DNA of 64,000 nucleotides from Pseudorasbora parva (GCF_024679245.1 NC_090188.1:32830624-32894623), one strand, 5' to 3'. Numbered from the stretch's first letter, positions 1 to 15,903 are shown. Made by a program: numbers and translations. Notes: generated by a model not told the origin, from the sequence alone.

Positions 1-1688
<1,688 letters not shown>

Positions 1689-1884
1689 TATATATATATA
1701 TGTTAGGGAAAGCTCTGGCTTCATGTGGATGGGGCCTGAAAGTAAATCAATATATACATATAAACAAATAAATAAATACATCTACAATTTCAAATTTATT
1801 TATTTTTTATATATAATTTGTCACATTGCATTAGCATTTAGAAAAAAACACTGCAGTCAAAATTCAGTCAAATCACTAATTGCA

Positions 1885-2414
1885 AGCCTGACAAGCCAGA
1901 CTCACATCAAGATGTTTGGTCTGGAAACTCACCATAGACAGGGCTCAATCCGAGGGGCGGGATAAACGGTTGTCTTTCAAACTCCCTCTGCACGCGATAG
2001 GATAGCGCTACCACCAACCAGAGCAACAAAGGTGAAACAGAGCTTGTTGATAGATTAAAAATTTGCCGTATCCGGTCAGCAAAACTCCGAACACATCTTC
2101 CCTTTTTAAGAATGACTTCAGTGACGTTCTTTGTCCTTTTCTCAGAGTCAGAGAAAAGCTTAACTCCAATTCTTCCAGAGTCGTGGTCAAAGCTGATTCA
2201 AAAGACCGCCGTTCGGCAGTTTCTGTGTTTTCTAGAAGCACGCAAACACAACTCGGCCGCCGTCATTATGGCCCGCCCACCTACTCTATACACGATGTGA
2301 TTGGCCCGGCAAGAGTTATGCAAATACATCTCAGAAGGGTATTGAGAGTTGCTAGACGACACTCGCGGGCAGATTAAATTTGCTGCCGCTAGGGTGCGAC
2401 TAGATTTCTAGGCT
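1885..2414. mobile_element. non-autonomous DNA element, ends AGCCT...AGGCT
   Basis: The left end (AGCCTGACAAGCCAGAC) and right end (CTAGATTTCTAGGCT) form a weak inverted pair around GC-richer DNA that stands out from its AT-rich surroundings. It resembles a fish MITE family with the same start. No clean target duplication is visible, so the boundaries are approximate. Confidence 0.45.
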
Positions 2415-2818
2415 AACCAATTGCTAACCAAATATTTATTTTTATTTAATATTATTTTTGCCATATATTTTGCATACCCTTTTGTTTCATTTGATTATTT
2501 AAAAATGTCCAGTGAAAAAAACTTCCATAAAAAGGATCATATAATGAAAAATCGGTAACACTTTAGAATAATGGTCTGTTATTAATAGATAACTATGTAG
2601 GAAGTAATGCAGGACTAATAAGTAGCACTACATTAACACTTCAGCTATTACTATTAACTAATATAGAAGCAAGATGAACTAATCAGTAAGTAACATCAAA
2701 TTTAGGAGATAGTGCCTTATTAAGTAATAGATAATTACTGACTTAGATTAGCCTCATTAATAACTATTAACTAACTGACCAATTATCACATTATTGTGTG
2801 TCGGAGATGTAATTACTC

Positions 2819-3635
2819 TTATTACACGGCTCTGTGAAATACTTGATTCTGATTGGTCAATCGCGCATTCCAGCGGTACGTTATTTCCAGATAACACCCG
2901 CTCATACGGGTACTACGAGTTATCTTGACCGGTACTACTTCTATGCTTAACGCTGGCGCCATCTTGTGGCTTAAACAGCCGTGGGTTACAATGGAAGACT
3001 TCAAGGCAGGTTTCCTTTATAACGTTTTTAATATAGATATTTGTCTTACACAAACGCATCGATTCGAATCAGAAGGCTCTATTAACCCATCGGAGCCGTG
3101 TGGAGCACGTTATTTGACGGACAGCTGCATTTTTTATGGACTTCAAACACAACTACAACAACTGCTTGGATTAACGTTAGCCTGGACTTTTTAAATATAA
3201 CTCCGATTGTATTTGTCTGAAAGAAGAATGTCATATACACCTACGACGATAACTTGAGGGTGAGTAAATCATAGGCTTGGTTTCATTTTTGGGTGAACTA
3301 ACCCTTTCAGCATTCATTTTCAACATTTATCATATGGCAAATCTTCAGCAATAGATAAAGGCTTAAAGCAGGTTGAAACTGTTTTCCTTCGCGGAAGTTT
3401 TGCGTAAGAGCTAATAAAATATTTAATCTCGAGACAATATTTTGTGTCTAATAATTATTTATTTGAGACTAGTAGCCGTGTAATAAGCGGGATAATGTAC
3501 ACCCAGCCGGTTGTTTTCGCAGAATAAACCCCTTCAGAGTGATGCAACAAGACCCCTCCGCTTCGCGTCGGGGTCCTGATCACTCTGTCGGGGTTTATTC
3601 TGCGATAACAACCAGCTGGGTGTACATTATCCCTT
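2819..3635. repeat. dispersed repeat, copy 1 (second copy at 30781)
   Basis: Nearly the same sequence recurs at 30,781-31,526 in the same orientation, sharing TTGGTCAATCGCGCATTCCA, a block around GCTGGCGCCATCTTGTGGCT, and the palindromic tail built on GATAATGTACACCCAGCCGG. Matching short open frames (MTGTTSMLNAG-like) appear in both copies but carry no known domain, so they are read here as repeat sequence and not as genes. The tail folds on itself around a CCCCTCCGCTTCGCG-type loop. Confidence 0.75.
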
Positions 3636-4260
3636 ACATATTCTTTACTCTGAATAAAGTCATAAAATGCATCAAAAGAGTAACACTAATTACTTAAGTG
3701 TTAACTAGTCATTATGCGGGAGCTACTAGTGATCTGGACCATTATTTTAAAGTGGAATACATGGGTTTTCACTCTAAAATAATGGTCCAGATCACTAGTA
3801 GTCCTTTGAGAGTTATTGAGTACTTGAGTAATAAGTGATGCATTTTATTACTTTATTCAGAGTAACAAAGGACAATTTTTAAGAACTACTAGTGATCTAA
3901 CAATGTTTTCCACTTTAAAATAATGGTCCAGATCACTAGTGGTTCCTGCATAATGACTAGGTAACACTTAAGTAATTAATGATGCATTTTATGACCACAC
4001 TGAGGTAAAAAAAAGACAATTTCTCACATCTCAGACTTGTTAATGTTGTGATTAGTAATTAATTAGTAATTCTTTATATTTTTTCCTTGTTACCTATTAG
4101 TTATTAGTGATGCCAGTCTCATTCAGTAATGATTAATTACTTAATAAGTAACTATCTTAATCCTGAATTCAATATTACTTACTGATTAGTTCAGCTTGTT
4201 TCTATATTAGTTAATAGTAGTAGCTTAAGTGTTAATGTAGTGCTACTCTTTAGTCCTGCA

Positions 4261-4770
4261 CAAGCGGCAACCTCCCGCGATCTCTCTTGAAGCCAATACG
4301 GAAGTAATGTAAACTGCAATTCCTCAACTGGCCACTAGGGACAGGCTCCAGAAGGGAGCAGAATCTCATTGAGCCCCATGTTAAAATTCTCAACTTTAAA
4401 GCAGAAAAAAACATGTTTACAGACTGGTTCAAATTGTGGTTTTGGCTTATAAGGCTAATTTTGATCTTCATGACAACTGTGAGGGTTGATGATTTTTTTT
4501 TTTTACAACTCATTCTTTTACGTTATATAAAACCTTAAAGTTCTGCATAATTAAGGGCGTGGTTACAAGTGGATAGCCATTTATCTGCCGTCTATAGTCA
4601 TTGCGTCACCTCAGTTCCGCACACATCCCGCCTTTTTGCCCATTTTCTGTTATGACTCGATCACAAGATGGCAACGCTCAGCTCGACCCTACTTTAAGCT
4701 TCAGAACGGCTTATCGGAATCCTGTGGGTGACGTCACGGACACTATGTCCATATTTTTTTACAGTCTATG
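4261..4770. mobile_element. hAT-like non-autonomous insertion with 8-bp duplication
   Basis: The host element is interrupted by a 510-bp segment flanked by a perfect 8-bp direct repeat, GTCCTGCA (4253-4260 and 4771-4778). Removing the segment restores the mirrored arm of the surrounding foldback element. The ends (CAAGCGGCAACC and the complement CATAGACTGTAA) are only loosely inverted. The 8-bp duplication is typical of hAT elements. Confidence 0.75.
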
Positions 4771-4833
4771 GTCCTGCATTACCTCCTGCATAGTTATCTA
4801 TTAATAACGGACCATTATTATAAAGTGTTACCG

Positions 4834-6109
4834 AAAAATCTAAATTGATGGGGCGAACGTCAGAGTCATGTGGCAGTGGTGTGACAAATTGTGTGACATA
4901 CCTTGGGTGATCCGCGTGTATGGCTGCTGGTCTTTTTGTCATACTGTTCATACTGTTTTTTCATACTGTTCATACTCTGCTACCTCACTGCATCCTGTCT
5001 CTCTCATTCACTATGCTACATTAATCACAAAAAAAAAAAAAAGATTTTATAAAAAAAAATAAAAAAAAATCACAAACTCAAATATAAAAACAAACCCATT
5101 TATTACATCTAGGATACAAAATGTTCTGAACTTCCACATGAATGATGTCAGATTGCCCAAATTGCACATCAAAGAAATTGAAACAACATTAGCGTTCAGA
5201 AATTTGGTCAACCCTAATGATTTAAAAACAGATTACAATAGGACGAACTAAGAATAGTAAAATGGGGACCAGTTTAGAATCCTTTATTGTGGGAATATTT
5301 GAACTGTTCTAAAACCTCTATGTTCTGAATCTGTCTTTGCTTCTAAAAGATCCTAAAGTTAGAAAACAGCACAGTTTATTTTAACAACTTTTGAACATGA
5401 ACATTTCAGTCTGATGAACAGACCATTCAGCACATTTCAGAACAGCCTGTTTTGTGGTCATGTCATAATGTAATGCAGGATTCGGCTCTTATTAAAAGAT
5501 GGAACTGGATAGACTAGGCTCCAACATTTTATTTTTATTATTTTTTTTGCTGAGTGTGTAGGCTTACTGTGTAAACAGAGTCCGATCTTTATTGGAAAGG
5601 GTTTAACCTTTAAATTCAAGATGTTTTGCCAAACATAATTAGCCTACATATTCTGGTTTTAGCGACCCGGGTCTAATATCTAACGCAGATTTATCTCTCC
5701 CTGTTGTGATAATATAAAACTCTCCTGATATTAGGGTAACAATTACAGAAGAATAAAATAAAACATACTGTTACCTTTTGGAGCTTGGAAGGGTTCTGTC
5801 ACAGCTGTGCTTATTTTAGTTTCATTCACTTTGTCTGCTTTACTCCCGGTTTCCTATGTTCTCAGTCTACTGGTTACTCATTTAATTTGTTTGTTACTAT
5901 GGTTACTAATCAATTCCCTTGTTTGCCTGAACTATGAATACCCATGTTCATCCATTCATCCGTGTTCACCAGTTCCTGTACACTTTGTCGGTTCTCATTA
6001 ATGCTTAGTTTGAGTATGATTATGGTTAATTATTTGTTAATTAAGTCTCATCAATATCAAAGATCATCAAAAGATTATCAGTATACAAAATCAAAGATCA
6101 TCAATATAA
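4834..6109. other. no gene recognised
   Basis: Anonymous AT-rich DNA with poly-A runs near 5030-5070. No supported exon or clear repeat boundary. Confidence 0.5.
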
Positions 6110-7090
6110 GCAATTTTAAGTGTCACATGGTTGTTGGTGCCAGACAGGCCGGTCTAAGTATTTCACAATCTGCTCAGTTACTGGGATTTTCACGCACAAC
6201 CATTTCTAGGGTTTACAAAATTCCTTGTTGATGCTAGAGGTCAGAGGAGAATGGGCCAACTGATTCAAGCTGATAGAAGAGCAACTTTGACTGAAATAAC
6301 CACTCGTTACAACCGAGGTATGCAGCAAAGCACAAATGGCTTCACAAGGCGGATGGGCTACAACAGCAGAAGACCCAACCGGGTACCACTCATCTCCACT
6401 ACAAACAGCAAAAAGAGGCTACATTTTGCATGAGCTCACCAAAATTGGACAGTTGAAGACTGGAAAAATGTTGCCTGGTTTGATGAGTCTCGATTTCTGT
6501 TGAGACATTCAGATGGTAGAGTCAGAATTTGGCATAAACAGAATGAGAACATGGATCCATCATGCCTTGTTACCACTGTGCAGGCTGCTGGTGGTGGTGT
6601 AATGGTGTGGAGGATGATTTGGCACATTTTAGGCCCCTTAGTGCCAATTGGGCATTGTTTAAATGCCACGACCTACCTGAGCATTGTCTCTGACCATATC
6701 CATCCCTTTATGACCACCATGTAGCCATCCTCTGATGGCTACTTCCAGCAGGATAATGCACCATGTCACAAAGCTTAAATCATTTCAAATTGGTTTCTTA
6801 AACATGACAATGAGTTCACAGTACTAAAATGACCCCCAGTCACCAGATCTCAACAAAATAGATAGAGCATCTTTGGGATGTGGTGGAATGGGAGCTTCGT
6901 GCCCTGGATGTGCATCCCACAAATCTCCATTAACTGCAAGATGCTATCCTATCAATATGGGCCAACATTTCTAAAGAATGCTTTCATCACCTTGTAGAAT
7001 GCCATGTAGAATTAAGGCAGTTCTGAAGGCGAAAGGGGGTCAAACACAATATTAGAATGGTGTTCCCAATAAACCTTTAGGTAAGTGTAT
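6110..7090 (+). pseudogene. Tc1-like transposase remnant
   Basis: Pieces of a Tc1/mariner transposase lie in order but in different frames. A helix-turn-helix block (AGLSISQSAQLLGFSRTTIS) is near 6140-6220. Middle parts follow at 6250-6720. A DDE C-terminal block (SPDLN..IEHLWDVVEWELR) is near 6840-6890, followed by the family's usual tail ending around TAGGTAAGTGTAT. Stops and frameshifts separate the blocks, so no functional enzyme is encoded. The left terminal repeat was not found. In this family the enzyme cuts and pastes at TA sites. Confidence 0.85.
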
Positions 7091-8640
7091 ATACTTACAC
7101 TGTTACACTCATCCAGTCATTAGTGACCCTTTACAAATAAAATTTTAAAAAATTAAAAAGATTTGGAAAACAGCCATTCTTTTATAAAACAGTTTCTTGT
7201 TATATTGTTTATAATTAATTGATTGAGGAATACTAAGAAGAGTGATGTCTAACTTTAAAAATGAATGAAGAGGAGGGTAATGATTGATGTCCTGGGTCAC
7301 TAAAGACCCAAGTTATGCGTTTAAGGGTTAAGAAGTTGTTTAATGAACTATATTGAACATGCACCTGTGGAACACGCACTAACAGTTTACTGGTGGTAGA
7401 CAATTTAAGTCATAGTTCTAGTACCTCAGGACATTAAAAAGGCCTTTCTAATGACTCTGAAAACACCTGTGTGAACATGCCATATTCCTGCTGCAGGGAG
7501 GAATGAGAACTGTGGATGTGAACAAAGCAATAAACTGCGATGTCTGTAATGTAAGACACCTAAAGCCGGGGATAAACTGAACGATTTTCCTTTGTCCCAG
7601 ATGAAAGATAGCCTAGTAAAAAAAATCGTACCGATTTCTGTGACAGTGGCTTCTAATGGTTGGTCCTATGTCATGCAGTGAGAGAGGTTCAAAGACGGCC
7701 GCTGTTTCGGTCTTGAGACCAAAGATAAGGGCCATGTCCTTTTTTTTCCAGCACATATAAAAACTACAACTGCCAAAGTGTGTTTTAATAAGGTCTTTTT
7801 GTTTAGCACTAGTGCATGCTGATGACGTTTTATTATTCTATTGAAACTTAAATCCATAGCCTGCGAGTCAATAGGTGTCATCATCGTACAGTCTTACATG
7901 CATGTCGTACTGAAGTTTAAAAGAGCCATGCTGCACAGTGTGATTTGTAATGATCTTATAGGATTTCTAAAATCGTGCAGAATATCCCAGGCTTTAGACA
8001 GTGATACAGGGAGACAGGAAGGACAGCTGATCTTCCTAGCAGAGCCAAACCAAGTGTAACCAAATGTCCACTCAGATGTGTTTGAGAACTTCCAAGTCGA
8101 TAGAAGAGTGGAGTAACATCCCACAGAGAGAACTGGCAAATCTTTCTCAGTCCATGAAAATGAGATGCACTGAAGTACTTTAAGCAGCTGCTGGACACAC
8201 TAGAAACGTATGCTATTGACCCTGTTTGTTCAGGGACTTATTAATCCCTTTCCTGTAATCAAATGTCTGTCATATTTGTTCAATGTATGTCTCAGTTGTT
8301 AATTATTTTATTGTTTTATGTTCATACAAATATTTATTAAACAATACCAGCAACACTTGTGAACGGAGAGGTCAAAATAATTGAGATAGGCGAACAAAAT
8401 TATACTGACTATTTTACCAACGTGTTTTAGCACACAAGGATAAAATATTGTGCAGGTGCACATAAACTATTTAAATACAAGCAAAGATATTTAGGCGACA
8501 TAAATTAATTTGATTTAAATTTGTATTTAATGCTTTGATGTGTGATCACTTGGCTGACATGTTAAGTGATTGGTGAATGCCATACCATCTGGCTTTCTTA
8601 TTGGTTATTTGAAAAAAATTGAATTTTGTGTTTGTTTGTG
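7091..8640. other. no gene recognised
   Basis: No supported coding exon. The overlapping open frames on both strands around 7660-8200 have no recognisable motif and no splice context. Confidence 0.5.
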
Positions 8641-9003
8641 CACTTTTCATCTTTCGGATGAGACGGTTAAAACCGAGGTCCCGACTCTCTGTGGTCATTA
8701 AAAATCCCAGGATGTCTTTCGATAAAGAGTAGGGGTGTAACCCTGGCATCCTGGCCAAATTTGCCCATTGGCCCCTGTCCATCATGACCTCCTAATAATC
8801 CCCCTCTCCTGATTGGCTTCATCACTCGGTCTCCTCTCCACCAATCAGCTGGTGTGTGATGAGCGTTCTGGCACAATATGGCTGCTGTCGCATCATCCAG
8901 GTGGGTGCTGAACATTGGAGGTGGCTGAGGAGATTCCCCCTTCTATGTAAAGCTTTTTGAATGCCTAGAAAAGTGCTATATAAATGTAACACATTATTAT
9001 TAT
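8641..9003 (+). mobile_element. SINE-like retroposon with ATT tail
   Basis: A block running from GGATGAGACGGTTAAAACCGAGGTC to AAGTGCTATATAAATGTAAC followed by (ATT)n. This matches, by recollection, an abundant fish retroposon whose 3' end is GCGCTATATAAATGTAA plus an ATT-rich tail. No protein is encoded. Confidence 0.55.
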
Positions 9004-10453
<1,450 letters not shown>

Positions 10454-10461
10454 ATTTACTT

Positions 10462-10545
10462 TAAGGGATAGTTCACCCAAAAACAAAAATTATGTCATCA
10501 TTACTCACCCTTAGGCCATGTCGAAACTAAATGAAAGTCCTAAGG
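10462..10545. mobile_element. MITE end, AGGGATAGTTCACCC type
   Basis: Contains the AGGGATAGTTCACCCAAAAA start shared with the foldback elements at 17743, 24951 and 53743. Only one end is visible, so this is a solo or truncated copy beside the TA run. Confidence 0.5.
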
Positions 10546-10999
10546 GTTTGTAGCAACATGAAGGTGAGAATATAACACAATTTTCAATTGTCTTTAAATA
10601 CAAGAAATCGTTCAATACAGTCTAAATTAATAATTTATTTTGTTTCTTCTTATTATTATACTTTTTTTCAAGAACAAATGCAATAAAGGGCTGAAAGCAA
10701 AAAAATAAATAAAACGACCAAACAGCTAACCAACACATCTGCATATGTGAGCAATGACTTACACTAAATGTAATTAATTTCAGATACAAACAAAAGTTAA
10801 AACAACACTACTCATCTTTGTATTTCTGTAGGTTTTGACCGCCACGGCAGGTTGACAGTTGACTGTAGCCTATACTTTATGGACCCATCAATCACTGGCA
10901 GACGCTTAGCCATAGGAAAGAACAATCCAAAGTAAGAAAAAAATTAGATTAGTTTAAGATCAAATGGAGACTTTTGCTTGAGTCTCATGTTTCTCACAT

Positions 11000-11400
11000 T
11001 TGTCTCCTGAAATAAAACCTCTAACACTCTCACACTGGTCTCCATTCTCAACAGCATCACACACTGTGCTCAGATTTGTCTCCTTAGCTAAAGAAAAACG
11101 AGATTGCTCATATTTGTCTCATCTAAAGATTCAGAAGAGATCTCAACAACATCACACACTGTGCTCAGACTTTACTCCTAAACTAAAGACTCTAATGTAC
11201 TCACACTTGTCTTTTCTGAAGTGTCAGAAGAGGTTGCCCTCAACATCACACACTGTGCTGAGATTTTTCTCCTTAGCTAAAGAAACTGGATTGTTGATAT
11301 TTGTCTCCTCTAAAGATTCAGAAGAGATCTCAACAACATCACACACTGTGCTCAGATTTTTCTCCTAAATACTACAATGGTCTGACACTCGTCTTCTCTG
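11000..11400. repeat. diverged tandem repeat, about 94-bp period
   Basis: The block CATCACACACTGTGCTCAGA (with CTGA variants) occurs at about 11055, 11149, 11243 and 11337, each followed by TTTGTCTCCT- or TTTTCTCCT-like sequence. That makes four units of about 94 bp. The 122-aa open frame across it is a by-product of the repeat (TASHTVLRF recurs). Confidence 0.75.
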
Positions 11401-12329
11401 ATGTTTCAACACAAATTGTATCCACTGTCTAAATGCTTGGTTCTTTGGGAAGCTGAACAAGATGACCTTTTCCTCACAACCAAAAACATACTTCTTTGGA
11501 GACATTGTTAAAAATCCTCCTCGACTTGCGTTACCCGAATGATGGGCGTGCTCTCGCTCCTGCTCTGGTTGGTATGTGTGTGCGTTTTTCTGGGAGAAGT
11601 GTCCATAGAAGAATTTTCTGCCCTTTATGACTTCATGCAGGGCCATACTCGGAAATAACTACTCCGTCATATCTCCAACTTTTTTATTTTATTTTATTTT
11701 TTTTACTTTGGCCATGGAAATGGGAATCCAACTCTCGCACACATCCTGAAAAGTGATGCCAAAGCGCCCTGATCCCCTCAAGGTAGTCCCAGTATAGTAG
11801 TTCCCAGTATAAACCCCGCCCTCTCCATGTATTCTAATGGGATGCTTTTTTTCCAAATATTGTTTCTATCATTTTAGGTAGTTTAATCACTCTTATGTAA
11901 GTTCAAGCATTTTATTTTTCTATAATAAGTTTTTAATATATAAGTTTGGTTTTAGTTAGTTATTTGATGCTATAAAAACGGGGGTGATGTCATGATTGTG
12001 ATGTCAGCTTCTCCAAGTAAAGTTGTCACTGAGGCACCAACAGACTTTATTTTGTAGCTTTAGGTTTAATTTCTACCTTTCCATAGCTGTTTTTTTTTTT
12101 TTTTCACACCGACGTAATGAGTTTGTTCTGCAGTAAAACAGATACTGCAGGAGTGTGGGCAGGGTTTTGATATAGCGGCTCTACTTCCTTCAGACTCAGT
12201 CAGTAAAGTGCAGACGCAAGTCCCAAATCAGCACAAGACGTCAGTGCCATATTAGGACATTGGGAGCTTCACTTTTCACCAATGGAAGTTAGTGAAGGGG
12301 CGTTGTCCATCTTTATTTTTCACAATCTA
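11401..12329. other. no gene recognised
   Basis: No supported exon. Contains poly-T tracts near 11690 and 12090 and otherwise unremarkable DNA. Confidence 0.45.
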
Positions 12330-13697
12330 CACTCTAAAAATGGCTGGGTTAAAAACAACCCAATTGGCAACCCAGCGCTGGGTAAATATTGGACAGAACA
12401 CATGCTGGGTTAAATTAACCCAGTGGCATTTTAACCCAGCAGGCTGGGCTGTTGTGAAAACCCAAAATGTAGTAAATTTGCTGTTCTGGGTTATTCTTGC
12501 TGGGTTGTTCTTAAAAAATCTCCTGTGCATTAGCCTAGTGACGTAGCACCACATTTTGGGCCCTGGGTACAGACCATCTTGCTGGGCCCCCGTACCATGT
12601 ATGTGTATGTATAGAAAACGGACTTCCCTGCCTCGGGCCCTGGTTACTCAGTGCCCTTTATCCCCCCAGTCCCACGCCCCTGCATTAGCCTACTGTAAAA
12701 CTAGACAATCATGAAAGAACAAATGAAGAATGCATGTTTAGACTGTTAAAACAATCATTTGTATTACTTGACAAATGGTACAACATACAAATGTGTTAAA
12801 ATTGGCTACAATGACAACTACAAACCTAATATATTCTGTCAATTTATTCACGTTTAAATCAAACTTTTATTTTGACGGACTGCCGTGACTTGAGTCTCTG
12901 TGTTCATGATATGACACGCCCCCGTCATTCACACAGAGACGCAAAACATGGAAGAGTAATATTTAAATAGTATTTAATAAACACAGACACTGGTATATAT
13001 TCGGCATTCTGGAGTCTGGAGTCTGGAGCCTGGAGCCCTGCGTGACGCGACTGAACGCAGCTGCGGGACCGAATGTAGTCTACTAGTGAGTCGATAATAT
13101 ACAGATACTACTGTCACTTTTTTAACATTTCAGTATGTAAGTTACTTGGTATCACAGTACCGGTACTTGTGACATCCCTACATAAAACCATGTTTAATTT
13201 TCGTAAGGGGATCATGGTTCTGTGTAATCACAAACTGTATTAATCTATCGTCTCAAATGCATACCTAAACTAACACGAGTCAGTACATTGCATCGGATTC
13301 TGAGGTAAAACTTTTGTCGTCTTAACGTCATGAAAGCTCAAGAATTGTTGCCGCGAAGAAGAAAAAAACTATAATTATGCTAATTAAAATGATTATTAAT
13401 GAAAATATATGAACTTATCTTAAAACATCTGCAACCAGTGGCTTTGCCTTTTGTATTTTCCTTTCAAAATGACAGTTTGGGAGCGAATTTAAACAAATCA
13501 AGGCGGGAAGCACTTGAAACAACCAAGCTCTGGGTAGAATCAACCAAGCATTGCGACCCAGCCGGTTTAACCCAGCGACTGGAAATTTGAAACTACCCAA
13601 TGGTGTTTAAAATGTGATCAAATAAACCAACAAAAATTACCCAACAGTCTTAACCCAGCATTTTGGGTTAAAATATAACCCAGCATTATTTAGAGTG
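12330..13697. mobile_element. TA-flanked MITE, CACTCTAAAAATGCTGGG ends
   Basis: The left end CACTCTAAAAATGGCTGGGTT and the right end AACCCAGCATTATTTAGAGTG are inverted copies, with TA on both outer sides (12328-12329 and 13698-13699). Both arms contain runs of the AACCCAGC motif. The element is interrupted by a hAT-type MITE at 12536. A fragment of the same family lies at 24805-24899. There is no transposase. Confidence 0.7.
12536..12682. mobile_element. hAT MITE copy 1 with perfect 8-bp duplication
   Basis: A 147-bp segment flanked by CATTAGCC on both sides (12528-12535 and 12683-12690). Its ends, TAGTGACGTAG and the complement CAGGGGCGTGG, are imperfect inverted repeats. A second copy lies at 49944-50101. 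It is inserted inside the larger TA-flanked MITE. Confidence 0.8.
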
Positions 13698-13699
13698 TA

Positions 13700-15738
13700 T
13701 GCTTTGAGATGCATTCTAAACAAAACTGGACAAATGTAAATGTATCTCCTAAATTGTACTCCTCCCAAAATTACACAAGAATAAACATTTTAGAACATGT
13801 TATAGGCTATATGACATGTAATAGCCAGATCTGACAGTGCTACTGCAACACTCATCACCACAGATAAGTAGTTGTGTATCTTTTTATTTGACATTTAAAC
13901 TGCCACAAAAGAACGCTCAAAACACAGTCGTCTTCATTTAATATAGTGAGACTAAATGATAACCGATGCCGTTTCCTCTCCTATTGCGGTCTTTGGTCTT
14001 GAAATTAACTGATGATAAATAAAATGCAGCTCATATCTGTTGCTTTCACTGATGTAAACTCCATTACATTTGCAGATTTGGGGTGAAAAACTAATTTAAA
14101 TAACTACACTGCAGCAAACCAAATTGTTGCATAGAAAAGGCCAAATAAATTAGCCAAAAAGTATGATAATTTCAGTTTGCATGCATAATTTGAAGAAGGT
14201 TCACATAGCTGGCAATCGGACTGTGGGGGATCTCGGTATGCTTACAGACTAAAGGGTCGTTCACGCAGAATGCTACTTTTCCATAGATTTTTCCGTGTAA
14301 ACATGCCCTGTGCCTTTTGCAGTTTCTGACATGCACAAAAAAGGCAGTGCTCAGGTTAAAAGTTGTTCACCTTTTAAAAAGAAACATCTCTAGGCCTGCC
14401 GCTCCTGTTTTTAACAGCAAAAATGTGTTCTGTGTGAACCAGCACTAACAGATGCATCATTTATTAGATTTCCTAAGAGACTGGACCAACTATGATGCAT
14501 TTAAACATGAGTAGACATGCAAAAACTATAAAGCACATGACAAGTAAATTCTCCTGATTTCTTTTTTGATTTTAAAATGATTTCAACTATAGTTAGATGA
14601 ATCACATTCGCAATACTAAACTGCAAGATATCAATCAGTGTCCATACATTTCTCAATGCATTTCACTGGACACAATAAATGAGGTAGCTAAAAATGTTTC
14701 TGTGACCTGATAAACATCACAAAAAAGCTAATGTCGCAACGGACCTGTTTCCTCATTACAAGCGATATCATTTCTATTTCTGCAACATGCAGACATTTGC
14801 GCAACACTTGTGGTGAAAGAGCTTTGGAGCAGTGGATCAGGGAGTCCCAGGAATAATGACATCTCTTTTCTCCAGTCCTTTGTCTTTCTTTCTACATAAA
14901 GATTTGAGAGGTAGGAGTCTGTGTCGTGATATCCCAGAGCTTACTGAAGAGTAGAAAACACTGAAAGCTCAATGGAAAGACCCCATTAGCTGTTCAAATA
15001 TATCTTGTGGATTTTACTTTAGTATATACAGCTTTCCTCTTTCTTATCTTATTTTGGCTGGGAATGCACAAGTCAAAATGTTGGTTTTATTAATTAAAGC
15101 GCCCCTATGTTGCTATTTTAATGGCTCCTAATTGTGTTTTAGAAGTCTCCTATAACAGGTTTACATGCATCAAAGGTCAAAAAACTTAAATTTTCCCATA
15201 ATATACATCACCACATTTTTCAATGATCCTCAAACGACTCGATGATGAATTGCTCTCTCTAAATCCCTCTTTTCTGCGAGCCTGCTGTGATTGGCCAGTT
15301 GGCTTAGTGTGTTATGATTGGTCTACTGTGTACAGGAAGCTAAACATCCATTATACCAACTATACTTCAACTCCGTCTAGATGCTTCCTAAAGTGATTGT
15401 ACAAACTATCACTGACAGTAATGATGACGTGATTTTACCATATCAATCCGAGCATGAGTCCGATGAGTAAGAAAGTAATTCAACCCGAACTCCATCGCAA
15501 TGACGACTTAAGCAATACGTTAATCAGTGCTACGTTACTCAATTTGAGATACATTATGAGATGTTGCAACCTTAATTCCTCACCATCAGCATTAACAAGT
15601 GTATGTCCATCAATAAATAGATATGTATATTTTTATTTATTACGGTGCACATGCGAGAACTGTATCAGTAATGGTGCATAGCCCAGCACTAACATGAATG
15701 ACTACATTCAATGTTGTAACATTGCTCCATCCTCTCTG
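13700..15738. other. no gene recognised
   Basis: About 2 kb with no clear repeat boundaries and no exon with recognisable protein motifs. The low repeat content makes it one of the more unique-looking stretches of the window. Confidence 0.5.
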
Positions 15739-15903
15739 TTTCTCTTCCCTGTTTGTTTTCAATCCTCAAATAAAGTTTGAAACGGTTATGAATCAGCGTA
15801 TTGATTCATGATTTGAATTGCGTGTCAAACTTCAATATCTAAACTCTTGCGTGTCTAAACTCAAATCTTTATTTGAGGATTGAAAACAAACCAGGAAGAG
15901 AAG
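15739..15903. repeat. inverted repeat, about 40-bp arms
   Basis: The left arm (TCTCTTCC..TGTTTGTTTTCAATCCTCAAATAAA) is mirrored by the right arm (TTTATTTGAGGATTGAAAACAAACCAGGAAGAGA) with about 85 bp between them. It could be a small foldback element; no target duplication was identified. Confidence 0.6.

Larger units (their letters stand above)
2553..4833. mobile_element. large foldback element, CGGTAACACTTTA ends
   Basis: The left end CGGTAACACTTTAGAATAATGG is mirrored at the right end as TATAATAAAGTGTTACCG-type sequence. The arms continue inward for well over 100 bp (both carry the GATAACTATG and TAGCACTACATTAACACTT blocks, inverted). AAAAAT flanks both ends. The centre (about 3640-4000) has a second level of palindrome built on ACTAGTGATCTGGACCATTA. 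Two other elements are nested inside: 2819-3635 and 4261-4770. There is no transposase frame. Confidence 0.8.

Noticed and set aside
2925..3194. 89-codon frame shared with 30794-31129 as a possible conserved small gene
   Set aside because: It belongs to a dispersed repeat and shows no known domain. Sharing between copies of a recent repeat does not show selection.
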